From positions 1 to 47,179 of the forward strand of contig JBOIBN010000010.1 in NCBI GenBank assembly GCA_050739575.1: DNA of 47,179 nucleotides, written 5' to 3'. The position numbers were made by a program, and so were the translations under genes. Shown here one piece after another: positions 24,478 to 33,374 of this stretch; position 1 is the first letter of the stretch; every line of letters starts with the position of its first letter. The notes under the pieces are model-generated. The model had not been told where the DNA came from and made no database searches. It saw only the letters and a program-made list of their open reading frames with translations. Origin of the DNA: JBOIBN01 sp050739575. Its GTDB lineage: Bacteria > Pseudomonadota > Gammaproteobacteria > JAKDMP01.

Positions 24478-25953
24478 ATGGAAAATTTTCCGGCGCGGCT
24501 TTATCGCGCCCGTGAACTGGGCGAGATGGATCGGCGGGCGGCGAATTACGGCCTGCCGGCGGTGCAGCTCATGGCGCGGGCGGGACAGGCCGCCTACCAA
24601 GCGATTACCGAACGTTGGCCCGATGCTCGCCGCTGGCTCGTCTATGCGGGCGGCGGCAACAACGGCGGCGACGGATATGTCGTCGCGCGGCTTGCGCTGA
24701 GATCGAACCGTGAAGTCGTCGTTGCCGCCCTCAAGCCGCCGCAGGAAGGCAGCCCTGCCGCGGTTGCGGCGGCCGCCTACTGCGAAGCGGGAGGGCAAAT
24801 CCTGGCGCTGAGCGAGGGCAATCCGGCGGGCGCCGATGTTGTCGTGGATGCGTTGTTCGGCACCGGACTCGGCCGCGCTCCGGAGGGACCTGCCGCCGAA
24901 GCGATCCGCGCGATCAATGCGGCGGCCGCGCCGGTCGCGGCGCTCGATCTGCCTTCCGGACTTTTCGCCGATACCGGCGCGGCCCCCGGCCCGACCATCC
25001 GAGCGGAACTCACCGTCACCTTCATCGCGCTCAAGCTCGGGTTGTTTACGGGCGCCGGGCCGGCGCTCGCCGGTCAACTCGTTTTCGCAGCTCTCGGCGT
25101 GCCTGTTGCCGTGGAGGAAGGATTGCTGCCGGCGGCGTGGAGAATCGAGCCGGCGCTCGCCGCCGCGGCATTGCCGCGCCGCAGTCGAGGTGCCCACAAG
25201 GGAGACTTCGGTCACGTCCTGATCGTCGGCGGCGATTACGGAACGGGCGGCGCCGTGCGTCTCGCGGGAGAAGCGGCGCTGCGTACCGGCGCGGGACTGG
25301 TCAGCGTGTTGACCCGGCCCGAGCATGTCCGTCCGTTGATGGCAGCGCGCCCCGAACTGATGGGACATGCGACGTTCGAAGGCGAGCTGCCGGAGCCGCT
25401 TGCTTCCCGCGCCACCGTCATCGCACTCGGGCCCGGCCTGGGTCAGGCGGAGTGGGGACGACGGTTGTGGCATGCTGCGCTGGCGCTGGACAAACCGGCG
25501 GTGGTGGACGCAGACGGCCTGAACCTGCTGGCCGCCGAACCGCGCATCCGCGCCAACTGGGTGCTCACGCCGCATCCCGGCGAGGCCGCGCACCTGCTCG
25601 ACACTACGATTGCCGACATCGAGAACGATCGCCCGGCCGCAGTCAAACGGCTCTCCGAACGTTATCAGGCCGTTGCGGTTTTGAAGGGCGTTGGAACCAT
25701 GATCGCGGAACCCGGCCAGGATGCGCCGTGGCTTTGCGACCGCGGCAATCCGGGCATGGCCTCCGGCGGCATGGGCGATGCACTTACGGGCGTAATCGCC
25801 GGCCTTTTGGCTCAGGGTCTCGCGCCGCCGCTCGCTGCCCGGCTCGGCGTGTGGTTGCACGCAAGCGCGGGCGATCGCGCGGGAGGCACGACCGAGCGCG
25901 GCCTGCTTGCAAGCGATCTCATCGCCGAACTGCGTGGGCTCGTCAATCCTTGA
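24478..25953 (+). CDS. nnr: Bifunctional NAD(P)HX epimerase / ADP-dependent dehydratase
   Basis: A 491-residue metabolite-repair enzyme that epimerises and dehydrates hydrated NAD(P)H. The N-terminal YjeF-type epimerase domain (about 1-210) has AGGGNNGGDGYVVARLAL and VVDALFGTGLGR. The C-terminal kinase-like dehydratase (about 230-490) has GDFGHVLIVGGDYGTGGAVR LAGEAALRTGAG, TPHPGEAAHLL and the catalytic-site GNPGMASGGMGDALTGVIAG. ATG 24478 is the first of the correct start type; no Shine-Dalgarno is seen. It heads the cluster through to purA; tsaE starts 25 bases after its stop. Confidence 0.95.
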   Translation: MENFPARLYRARELGEMDRRAANYGLPAVQLMARAGQAAYQAITERWPDARRWLVYAGGGNNGGDGYVVARLALRSNREVVVAALKPPQEGSPAAVAAAAYCEAGGQILALSEGNPAGADVVVDALFGTGLGRAPEGPAAEAIRAINAAAAPVAALDLPSGLFADTGAAPGPTIRAELTVTFIALKLGLFTGAGPALAGQLVFAALGVPVAVEEGLLPAAWRIEPALAAAALPRRSRGAHKGDFGHVLIVGGDYGTGGAVRLAGEAALRTGAGLVSVLTRPEHVRPLMAARPELMGHATFEGELPEPLASRATVIALGPGLGQAEWGRRLWHAALALDKPAVVDADGLNLLAAEPRIRANWVLTPHPGEAAHLLDTTIADIENDRPAAVKRLSERYQAVAVLKGVGTMIAEPGQDAPWLCDRGNPGMASGGMGDALTGVIAGLLAQGLAPPLAARLGVWLHASAGDRAGGTTERGLLASDLIAELRGLVNP

Positions 25954-25978
25954 CTCCCGACTGATTCCGCACCGAATC

Positions 25979-26461
25979 GTGCAAAGCGCTAACCGGACGC
26001 TGCGTCTGTTTCTCGACGACGAGGCGGCAACGATTGCGACTGCGCGCAGTCTTGCCGCCGTGCTGCCCACCGGCGGTTTTGTCGTTGCGCTCCGTGGTCC
26101 GCTGGGAGCCGGGAAGAGCAGCTTCGCGCGCGCCGTCCTGCAAGCGCTGGGCGTGAGCGGAGCGGTGCCGAGTCCGACCTATACGCTGATCGAACCGTAC
26201 GCGACCGAACGCGGCACGGCCTACCATGTGGACCTTTACCGGCTGCGGGAACCCGAAGAAGTGCAGGCGCTAGGACTCGACGAACTTGCTGCCGATGCGG
26301 CGCTGATCTTGGTCGAATGGCCGGAACGCGGCGGCGATGGCGCGCTTGCTTTCGATCTTGCGCTCGAATTCGATTACGCCGACTCTGCGCGGAGTTTGTC
26401 CGCGCGGGCGCTCACCACCGCGGGGGAACGTGTGCTTGGTGCCTGGGAGGCCACACCGTGA
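25979..26461 (+). CDS. tsaE: tRNA threonylcarbamoyladenosine biosynthesis ATPase TsaE
   Basis: A 160-residue P-loop ATPase required with TsaB and TsaD to make t6A at position 37 of ANN-decoding tRNAs. The Walker A motif is GPLGAGKSSFARAVLQ; the SPTYTLIEPY and HVDLYRL segments are diagnostic. I chose GTG at 25979; the upstream open frame starts inside nnr and is shadow. The stop overlaps the mutL start by four bases (GTGA). In Pseudomonas an amiB gene separates tsaE and mutL, but none is present here. Confidence 0.93.
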   Translation: MQSANRTLRLFLDDEAATIATARSLAAVLPTGGFVVALRGPLGAGKSSFARAVLQALGVSGAVPSPTYTLIEPYATERGTAYHVDLYRLREPEEVQALGLDELAADAALILVEWPERGGDGALAFDLALEFDYADSARSLSARALTTAGERVLGAWEATP

Positions 26462-28224
26462 CGATCCGCATACTCGAACCCGGACTGGTCAGCCAGATCG
26501 CCGCGGGCGAAATCATCGAGCGTCCGGCCTCGGTGGTGAAGGAGCTGATCGAGAATAGCCTCGACGCCGGGGCCGGCCGGATCGAAGTTGCGGCCGAGGC
26601 GGGCGGGGTGGATCGGCTCGTCGTCGCCGACAACGGCGCCGGGATCGCGCGCGAAGAATTACTGTTGGCGGTAGCGCCCCATGCCACGAGCAAACTCGAT
26701 TCGGCGGCGACGCTCGAACATATCGCGAGCTTCGGTTTTCGCGGCGAAGCGCTCGCGAGCATCGCCCAGGTCGCCCGGCTCACGCTCGCCTCGCGGACTG
26801 GCGATACCGATGGCGGGTGGCAACTGCTGGCAGCCGATGGGCGCATCGCGGGCGATCCGATGCCGCTCGCGCATCCGCCGGGAACCACGGTCACGGTCGA
26901 GCAGTTGTTCTTTTCCGTACCCGGCCGGCGCAAATTTCTGCGCCGTTCGGCCACCGAGTTTGCCCACATCGCCGAGGCGGTCCGGCGCATCGCTCTGGCG
27001 CATCCCGCAGTCGGATTCAGCCTGACCCACGACGGCCGAACCGTCCTCGACACCCGCCCGGGCACGCCGGAGGAACGGCTGGAAGCAGTGCTCGGAGCCG
27101 GGTTCGGCGCCCGCATGCTGCCGGTCGAGAGGCAGGCGGGTCCGCTCGTCATCCGTGGCTGGGTGGAACGGCCGACGGCGTCCGGTGCGCGGGGCGAGCC
27201 GCAGTATCTTTACGTCAACGGCCGCTGGGTTCGTGATCGCACGCTCGCGCATGCGATTGCGCAGGCCTATCGCGACGTGCTCTTTCACGGGCTCAAGCCG
27301 GCGTGGCTGCTGTTTCTCGAACTGCCGCCGGAAACGGTGGACGTAAACGTGCATCCCGCCAAGCACGAAGTGCGCTTTCGCGACGGCGGCGCGGTGTATG
27401 CCGCCGTGCGTGCGGCGGTGCAGGAAACCCTCGCCGGCACGCGGCCGGGTCCGGCCGCCGTCAAACCTTCGCTGCCGCGCAATCGGCACGCGAGTGCACC
27501 CGGAGACGCGCGGCCTCCGGCCAACTTCGATTGGACCCAGATGGCAGCGGCCGAGACAGCGTCAGCCTATACGATGCCGCCGTTGCACGGTGCAGAGGCG
27601 CAGCCCGCCGAACCGGCGTCGACCGCGGTCATGCCCGGGGCGCTCGGCCGTGTGCTGGGACAAATCGACACGCTTTACCTGGTCGCCGAAACCGCGCGTG
27701 GGTTGGCGATTGTGGACATGCACGCAGCGCACGAGCGGGTGCTCTACGAACGATTGAAGAAGGCATGGGAAAGGCAGGGGCGGGACGCCGCGCAGCGTCT
27801 GCTGACGCCGGTCGAGGTCGCTCTCGATCCGGTTGCTGTCGATCGCCTGCTCGGTGCACGCGAATTGCTCGAACGGCTCGGCCTGGAAGTGGACCGTCTC
27901 GCGCCGGGCGCAATCGCGGTGCGTGCGGTTCCCGTCCTGCTGACCGGGCTGGCTCCCGAGGCCGTTGTGCGCGAACTCGCCGAGGCGCTGGCCGCCGACG
28001 ACACGGATGCCGGCACGCTCACGGGCGCCGCCGAACGCGTGCTCGCGGACTTCGCCTGCCGCGCCGCCGTGCGCGCCGGCCGCCGGTTGAGGCCGGCGGA
28101 AATGGAGGCGCTGCTGCGTGAAATGGAAACGACGCCGCGCGCCGACCAATGCAACCATGGCCGCCCGACCTGGGTCGAACTATCGCTCGACGATCTGGAT
28201 CGCCTGTTCCGGCGTGGACGTTGA
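26458..28224 (+). CDS. mutL: DNA mismatch repair protein MutL, endonuclease type
   Basis: A 588-residue MutL, the mismatch-repair coupling ATPase. The N-terminal GHKL ATPase has QIAAGEIIERPASVVKELIE NSLDAGA, DNGAGI and GFRGEALASIAQV. The C-terminal dimerisation domain carries DMHAAHERVLYE (a DQHA(X)2E(X)4E-type site with Met for Gln), then ACRAAV, then CNHGRP. These motifs mark MutL proteins with intrinsic nicking activity, found in bacteria lacking MutH. The start is GTG 26458, coupled to tsaE; the frame open further upstream is shadow. About 201 bases, filled by a known-type palindromic repeat, separate it from miaA. Confidence 0.95.
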   Translation: MTIRILEPGLVSQIAAGEIIERPASVVKELIENSLDAGAGRIEVAAEAGGVDRLVVADNGAGIAREELLLAVAPHATSKLDSAATLEHIASFGFRGEALASIAQVARLTLASRTGDTDGGWQLLAADGRIAGDPMPLAHPPGTTVTVEQLFFSVPGRRKFLRRSATEFAHIAEAVRRIALAHPAVGFSLTHDGRTVLDTRPGTPEERLEAVLGAGFGARMLPVERQAGPLVIRGWVERPTASGARGEPQYLYVNGRWVRDRTLAHAIAQAYRDVLFHGLKPAWLLFLELPPETVDVNVHPAKHEVRFRDGGAVYAAVRAAVQETLAGTRPGPAAVKPSLPRNRHASAPGDARPPANFDWTQMAAAETASAYTMPPLHGAEAQPAEPASTAVMPGALGRVLGQIDTLYLVAETARGLAIVDMHAAHERVLYERLKKAWERQGRDAAQRLLTPVEVALDPVAVDRLLGARELLERLGLEVDRLAPGAIAVRAVPVLLTGLAPEAVVRELAEALAADDTDAGTLTGAAERVLADFACRAAVRAGRRLRPAEMEALLREMETTPRADQCNHGRPTWVELSLDDLDRLFRRGR

Positions 28225-28245
28225 AGGAACAGTCCATGAACAAGA

Positions 28246-28363
28246 ATATTCACCACAGAGCACACAGAGTTCGGATAAAAGATTCCTGATTTTTCTAACT
28301 CCTATATTCTCTCCCCTATCTTCTTGTCTTTTCCGCGTGCTCTGCGCTCTCTGCGGTGAAAAT
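28246..28363. repeat. Intergenic inverted-repeat element between mutL and miaA
   Basis: The left arm (tattcaccacagagcacaca) and the right arm (ctctgcgctctctgcggtga) are imperfect inverted copies around an AT-rich centre. Short repeats of the form CACAGAG/CTCTGCGG recur in many bacterial genomes in my memory. Between them is a T-rich tract (ctcccctatcttcttgtctt). It could serve as a transcription attenuator before miaA, but no standard terminator is seen. Confidence 0.55.
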
Positions 28364-28425
28364 AGTGCAAGATTGGCACTGAGAATTCAAGCAAATACGC
28401 CGGAGCGTTTGACGATGCGAAAGCG

Positions 28426-29373
28426 ATGAAAAAAGGCGAGCGGATTAAAGTTTTGTGTCTCGCTGGACCGACGGGAACCGGCAAGAGCGAACTCGCGCTC
28501 GCGCTCGCCGATGCACTGCCGGTGGAAATCATCAGCGTGGATTCGGCAATGATCTATCGCGGCATGGATATCGGCACGGCGAAACCGGATCGCGCGGTGC
28601 GTGCCCGCGTGCCGCATCACCTGATCGACATTCGCGACCCGGCAGAAACCTACAACGCCGCCGGGTTCGCACGCGACGCCGTGACGCTCATCCGCGATAT
28701 TCACGGCCGCGGCCGCCTGCCGTTGCTGGTCGGCGGCACGCTGCTGTATTTCCGGGCGCTGATGCGGGGATTGTCGCCGGTTCCGGGAGCCGAACCCGGA
28801 TTGCGTGCGGCGATTCGCAACGAAGCCGAAACGCGCGGTTGGGTGGAACTGCACGGCGAACTCGCACACGTGGATCCGGCGAGTGCCGCCCGCATCCATG
28901 TCAACGACCGTCAACGTCTGGAACGGGCGCTCGAGCTTTACCGGCTGACCGGCACGCCGCCCAGCCGTCTTTACGAACGCGCCGATGCGGGCGCGCCGTT
29001 CGAATTCACGCGTCTCGCCTTGTGGCCGGCGGATCGCGCACAGCTGTATGCACAATTGACGGAGCGCTTTCACGGGATGCTCGCCGCCGGGCTGATCGAG
29101 GAGGTACGTGCCCTGCATGCACGCGGCGATCTCGGGCCCGCGCACCCGGCGGTACGTGTGCTCGGTTACCGGCAACTGTGGGCCTGGCTGGATGGCGAAT
29201 GCGAACTTGCGGAGGCCGAACGGCGCGCCATCACCGCGACCCGGCGCTATGCCAAGCGCCAGCTTACCTGGCTGCGTTCGGAGCCGCAGTGGCTGCGAAT
29301 CGAAGCGGATGCCGGTGCAAAGGAACGGATTCTGGCGGCCGCGAGGGGGGAGGTTTCGAGCGTGGCTGCATGA
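28426..29373 (+). CDS. miaA: tRNA dimethylallyltransferase MiaA
   Basis: A 315-residue enzyme that adds an isopentenyl group to A37 of UNN-reading tRNAs. The P-loop GPTGTGKSELALALAD leads the protein; SVDSAMIYRGMDIGTAKP is the tRNA-binding signature, followed by VGGTLLYFRALMRG and the C-terminal RRYAKRQLTWLR. Length matches the family. It begins at ATG 28426 after the intergenic repeat, with only a weak Shine-Dalgarno (aaagcg). It precedes hfq by 76 bases, the usual gammaproteobacterial order. Confidence 0.95.
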   Translation: MKKGERIKVLCLAGPTGTGKSELALALADALPVEIISVDSAMIYRGMDIGTAKPDRAVRARVPHHLIDIRDPAETYNAAGFARDAVTLIRDIHGRGRLPLLVGGTLLYFRALMRGLSPVPGAEPGLRAAIRNEAETRGWVELHGELAHVDPASAARIHVNDRQRLERALELYRLTGTPPSRLYERADAGAPFEFTRLALWPADRAQLYAQLTERFHGMLAAGLIEEVRALHARGDLGPAHPAVRVLGYRQLWAWLDGECELAEAERRAITATRRYAKRQLTWLRSEPQWLRIEADAGAKERILAAARGEVSSVAA

Positions 29374-29449
29374 TACGATAAACATGATTATGCGGCGGAT
29401 GACCGCTGCCCCGGCAAATCGGTAAAACATCAAACCGGAGACAACGACA

Positions 29450-29743
29450 ATGGCAAAGTCCCACAACTTGCAGGATCCTTTTCTGAATCTTTTGCGCAAG
29501 GATCACATACCCGTCAACGTATATCTCGTGAACGGCATCAAGCTGACCGGACAAATCGAGGCCTTCGATTCGTTCGTGATCGTGCTCAAGAACAATCTGA
29601 ACCAGATGATTTACAAGCACGCGGTTTCCACCGTGCAACCCGCACGTCGGGTCGAGCTGCCGCATCAGGAAGATGCGCAGGGGGAAGAAGCCGAAGCGGA
29701 GTTCGAAGACGCTGACGCCGAGGAAGTTTCCCAGGCTTCGTGA
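29450..29743 (+). CDS. hfq: RNA chaperone Hfq
   Basis: A 97-residue Sm-like protein that forms hexamers and pairs small RNAs with messages. Sm1 (LQDPFLNLLRKDHIPVNVYL VNGIKLTGQIEAFDSFVIVL) and Sm2 (MIYKHAVSTV) are both intact, including the YKH motif that binds uridine-rich 3' ends. The C-terminal tail is strongly acidic (EDAQGEEAEAEFEDADAEE). A Shine-Dalgarno (ggagac) lies 10-12 bases before the ATG. Position between miaA and hflX is classical. Confidence 0.97.
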   Translation: MAKSHNLQDPFLNLLRKDHIPVNVYLVNGIKLTGQIEAFDSFVIVLKNNLNQMIYKHAVSTVQPARRVELPHQEDAQGEEAEAEFEDADAEEVSQAS

Positions 29744-29762
29744 GAGCAAACCCACGGCCGGC

Positions 29763-31043
29763 TTGAGCCGGATCGCCGAACGCGCCGTTCTCGTCCACCG
29801 CCACGCGGGGACGAACGGCGCGCACTCCGATCAGGCGGAGTTCGAGGCCTTGACCCGTGCCGCTGGCGCCGAGGTGGTCGGCAGCGTCGTCAATCGGCGA
29901 CCGCCCCCCGATCCGCAGACGTTCCTCGGCCGTGGCAAGGTCGAAACGGTGCGCGCGCTGGTTGCCGAGACCGCAGCCGACGTCGTGCTCGTGGACGAGG
30001 CGCTCAGTCCCGCACAGGAACGCAACCTCGAACGGGTCGTCGAGACGCGCGTGCTGGATCGCACCGAGTTGATCCTCGACATTTTCGCGCAGCGTGCGCA
30101 CTCTTTCGAAGGGCGGCTCGAAGTCGAACGCGCCCAGCTCCGTCATCTGGCGACGCGCCTCGTGCGCGGATGGACGCACTTGGAGCGCCAGAAGGGTGGC
30201 ATCGGCTTGCGCGGACCCGGCGAAACCCAGCTCGAAAGCGACCGTCGGCTGATCGGCCGGCGCATCCGTCAGTTGAGCCGTCAGCTCGAGGGCGTGGCGC
30301 AGCAGCGCGCACGGGGCCGCGCCCTGCGCCGCCGCAACGATATTCCCGTCGCCGCGCTCGTCGGCTACACGAACGCGGGCAAGACCAGCGTATTCAACCG
30401 GCTTGCCGACGTGGATTCCTACGCCGCGGATCAACTCTTCGCGACGCTCGATCCGCTGCTGCGCAAGATGGAGGTGCCCGGGATCGGACAGCTCGTGCTC
30501 GCCGATACGGTCGGCTTTGTCGGGCGCCTGCCGCACGAACTCGTCGAGGCCTTCAAGGCGACGCTCAGCGAGGCGCGCGACGCCGACATCCTGATTCACG
30601 TGATCGATGCCGCCGATCCGGACCGCGACGAACACATTGTGGTCGTCAACCGGGTGCTCGCCGAGATCGACGCCGACGAATTGCCGCAGATCGAGCTTTA
30701 CAACAAGATCGACCTTCTGAACACCGAGCCGGGCGCCAAAGACACGGACGGGAACGGACCGCCGCGGATCTACGCATCGGCCCACACCGGTAGCGGATTC
30801 GATGCCTTGCGCACGGCGCTCGCACAGGCCGTCGGCGTCCCGAGTACGCCGGTACGGCTCGAACTCTACCCTGCCGCCGGGCGGCTGCGGGCGCGCCTGT
30901 TCGAACTCGATGCGGTGGTGGCCGAGACGCCGCGCGAGGAAGGCGGCTGGCTCCTCGACGTGCGTCTGCCCGAGGCGCTGCTCGCCCGCGTGCTCGCCAG
31001 GTATTCGCCGCATCTGCAGCGGGCCGCGGAATCGGCGGTTTGA
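29763..31043 (+). CDS. hflX: Ribosome-associated GTPase HflX
   Basis: A 426-residue GTPase that binds the 50S ribosomal subunit and rescues stalled ribosomes. The HflX domain includes GRGKVETVRALV and VDEALSPAQERNLERVV, and a linker QKGGIGLRGPGETQLESDRR. The GTPase domain has G1 GYTNAGKTSVFNRL, G3 DTVGFVGRLP and G4 NKID. I chose TTG 29763 because the upstream part of the frame lies in hfq and does not match; the resulting length is that of E. coli HflX. The start lacks a clear Shine-Dalgarno and could be slightly different. Confidence 0.93.
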   Translation: MSRIAERAVLVHRHAGTNGAHSDQAEFEALTRAAGAEVVGSVVNRRPPPDPQTFLGRGKVETVRALVAETAADVVLVDEALSPAQERNLERVVETRVLDRTELILDIFAQRAHSFEGRLEVERAQLRHLATRLVRGWTHLERQKGGIGLRGPGETQLESDRRLIGRRIRQLSRQLEGVAQQRARGRALRRRNDIPVAALVGYTNAGKTSVFNRLADVDSYAADQLFATLDPLLRKMEVPGIGQLVLADTVGFVGRLPHELVEAFKATLSEARDADILIHVIDAADPDRDEHIVVVNRVLAEIDADELPQIELYNKIDLLNTEPGAKDTDGNGPPRIYASAHTGSGFDALRTALAQAVGVPSTPVRLELYPAAGRLRARLFELDAVVAETPREEGGWLLDVRLPEALLARVLARYSPHLQRAAESAV

Positions 31044-31176
31044 TAGACTGCACGGTAGGCGAGCGGGCCGGCCGCACGCATCATGCAAAATCCTCGAACA
31101 TCAGGCGCAAACTCCCGATTTGGAAAGGCTCGTTTCCGGGTCGGGTGTGCACACGCCGGCAGTCTTCGGAGTCCCG

Positions 31177-32247
31177 ATGAGCTGGAATGAGCCGAAGCGC
31201 GATCGCGATCCCTGGGAAAAGGGTTCCGGCGGTGCGCCCGATCTCGATGAGATGCTGCGCCGTCTGCGCGCGCGCCTTGCCCGCGGGCTGAAGCGCCGGC
31301 CGGGTTCGCCTCCGCGCCGCAACCCGATACGGCTGTGGTGGCTGGTGCCGCTGGTACTGATCGTCATTTGGCTCGCCACCGGTTTCTTTCAGGTTCCCGC
31401 CGGCAGCAAGGCGGTCAATCTGCGCCTTGGCGCTTACACGGGCATGAGCGGTCCCGGTCTGCACTGGCACTTGCCGTGGCCGTTTGCCGGCGCGCACGTA
31501 GTGGACGTGTCGGAACGCCGTTCGGTCGGACAGCGCGCATCGGTGCTCACCCGCGATGGCAAACTCGCCACGATCGAACTGGCCGTGCGCTATCGCGTCT
31601 CGGATCCCTACGACTATATCTTCGGCACCGTGCAACCTACGCGCGTGCTTGCCGCGCTCGCCTCCGATGCGCTCGCAACCGCCGCCCGTGACTACAGTCT
31701 GGAGGAGTTGCGAGGAAAAGATCAGTACAAAATCGAGACCACGCTCGAAGTACGCATCGCCGACGCGCTCGCCGGCATGCACGCGGGCGTCGAGGTCAAC
31801 GGCGTGGACATCAAGCGCATCGCCCTGCCGCCGGAAGTCGAAGCGGCTGCCGCGCATCTGGCCGCCGCGCACGCGCACGCCGCCGCCGCGGCGAGTGCCG
31901 CTCATGCGGCGGCTGCCAAGGAACTTGTCACGGCCCATGCCCGCGCCGACGAAATCGTCGCAACGGCCGCGCAGGCGCGCCTGGCACGCATTGCGCGCGC
32001 CCAATCCGAAGTGACCCGATTCGAGACCTTGATTCCGACCTGGCAGAATTCACCCGCGGCGACCCGCGAGTTGCTGAGCGAGGATGCGAGGACCGACATC
32101 CTCACCGCGGCGCCGAAGATCGTCGTCGCGGGTTCGATCCGCTCGGTGCAGATTCCGGGTTGGCCGACGCCGGTGGCCGCGACTTCGGGCGCGCCCGTGC
32201 CGACCACTGCAAAGAAACCCGCGAAATCAGGCGGTAAATCCAAGTGA
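31177..32247 (+). CDS. hflK: HflK, SPFH-domain regulator of the FtsH protease
   Basis: A 356-residue membrane protein that with HflC modulates the FtsH protease. A basic cytosolic N-terminus (MSWNEPKRDRDPWEKG...) is followed by one transmembrane segment (LWWLVPLVLIVIWLATGFF, about 52-70) and the SPFH domain (VVDVSERRSVG, then VRYRVSDPYDYIFG). A His/Ala-rich coiled region (about 230-265) with repeated AHAHAAAAASAAHAA follows, and the C-terminus is Ala/Pro/Lys rich. It is somewhat shorter than many HflK. Its stop overlaps the hflC start by four bases (AAGTGA). Confidence 0.92.
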   Translation: MSWNEPKRDRDPWEKGSGGAPDLDEMLRRLRARLARGLKRRPGSPPRRNPIRLWWLVPLVLIVIWLATGFFQVPAGSKAVNLRLGAYTGMSGPGLHWHLPWPFAGAHVVDVSERRSVGQRASVLTRDGKLATIELAVRYRVSDPYDYIFGTVQPTRVLAALASDALATAARDYSLEELRGKDQYKIETTLEVRIADALAGMHAGVEVNGVDIKRIALPPEVEAAAAHLAAAHAHAAAAASAAHAAAAKELVTAHARADEIVATAAQARLARIARAQSEVTRFETLIPTWQNSPAATRELLSEDARTDILTAAPKIVVAGSIRSVQIPGWPTPVAATSGAPVPTTAKKPAKSGGKSK

Positions 32248-33149
32248 AGAAGTGGATCAATCCGTTCTTCGCAATTCCGGCCATCGTGCTGATCGTGGTG
32301 CTGATCGTGCTGTCGCTTTCGCTTTATATCGTGCGTCCGGGACAGGCGGCGCTGCTGCTGCATGGCGACAAGGTGGCCGCGACGGTTGACACGCCCGGCT
32401 TGCACTGGAGAACGCCGTTGCGTGATGGCGTGGTCGTGCTCAATACGAAGCTGCAACTCGACACGGGGCAAATCGGGAACGGAAGCGAGTCGTCGCCCGA
32501 TGCACTCGCGGTCAATTACGTCGTTGCCTGGCGCATCGTCGCGCCGGAGCGTTTTTACACCGCCACTGGCGGCGACGCCGGCGTTGCCCGCACGCGACTC
32601 GACGGAACGATCGGAAAAACCCTGGGCGCCGCAATACAGAGCGGCAAAGACGCGACGGCGTTTCTCGAGCGTCCGGCCGCTACGCTCGAAGCCGCGCTTC
32701 GCACGGCAGCCGCGCCGATCGCGAAACCATTAGGTGTCGAGGTTCTCGGTGTTTATCTGGGCGCGACGAAATTGCCCGCGACGCTCAGTCAGAAAATCGG
32801 CCGACAGATGGCCGCGGCCACGCAGGAGCAAATCGGCGCCGCGGAAAGTGTGGGCAAGACCAACGCCGCCGACATCGAAAGCAATGCGGCGCTCGAGCGC
32901 ATCGAAATCATCGCAACGGCCAATCGGCAGGCGGCGCGCATCCGCGGCGAAGGCGAAGCGAAGATCGTCGCGATTTATGCGAAGGCCGCGCGCGAACAAC
33001 CGGAGTTCTTCAGCTTCTACCATGCGCTACAGACTGAACGCGATCAACTCATGTCCAACACGAAGGTGCTCGTGATTTCGGTGGACAGTCCGTGGTTCAA
33101 GGCGCTCGGTCCCGGCACCGGCACTGGCGCAGCTGGCGGCGGAAACTGA
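32244..33149 (+). CDS. hflC: HflC, SPFH-domain partner of HflK
   Basis: A 301-residue membrane protein. One N-terminal transmembrane segment (INPFFAIPAIVLIVVLIVLS LSLYIV) is followed by the SPFH region (VNYVVAWRIVAPERFY) and a coiled segment rich in Ala, Arg and Glu (ERIEIIATANRQAARIRGEG EAKIVAIYAKAA), the HflC signature. A GTG at 32244 overlaps the hflK stop, so the subunits are coupled. It acts in the inner membrane with HflK to gate FtsH access. A 13-bp gap leads to yjeT. Confidence 0.93.
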   Translation: MKKWINPFFAIPAIVLIVVLIVLSLSLYIVRPGQAALLLHGDKVAATVDTPGLHWRTPLRDGVVVLNTKLQLDTGQIGNGSESSPDALAVNYVVAWRIVAPERFYTATGGDAGVARTRLDGTIGKTLGAAIQSGKDATAFLERPAATLEAALRTAAAPIAKPLGVEVLGVYLGATKLPATLSQKIGRQMAAATQEQIGAAESVGKTNAADIESNAALERIEIIATANRQAARIRGEGEAKIVAIYAKAAREQPEFFSFYHALQTERDQLMSNTKVLVISVDSPWFKALGPGTGTGAAGGGN

Positions 33150-33162
33150 GCGGCGCCAAGCG

Positions 33163-33360
33163 ATGCCGGTACGCGTCCTTGTCATTGCGGTTGCGCTCGC
33201 GATCATCTTCGAGGGCATTCTGCCCTTCATCAGTCCGCGGCTCTTTCGCCAGGGACTGCTGCCGGTGCTGCGTCTCAGCGATCGCACCCTGCGGCTGATC
33301 GGTCTGGGCGCGCTCGTCGTCGGCGTCGCACTGCTCTACGCGGCGAGATTCACGGGGTAA
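33163..33360 (+). CDS. yjeT: YjeT-like DUF2065 membrane protein
   Basis: A 65-residue protein with two hydrophobic helices (VLVIAVALAIIFEGILPFIS and LIGLGALVVGVALLYAARF) and the connecting RLFRQGLLPVLRLSDRTLR of the DUF2065 family. Function is unknown. In gammaproteobacteria it lies between hflC and purA, exactly as here, though in Pseudomonas hisZ follows it; here purA begins 14 bases later with no hisZ. Confidence 0.88.
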   Translation: MPVRVLVIAVALAIIFEGILPFISPRLFRQGLLPVLRLSDRTLRLIGLGALVVGVALLYAARFTG

Positions 33361-33374
33361 CACGCGGAGTAAAC

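Noticed and set aside
24460..26070. 536-residue minus-strand frame opposite nnr
   Set aside because: It is antisense to a well-supported nnr and its translation is Arg/Gly-rich without any domain signature.
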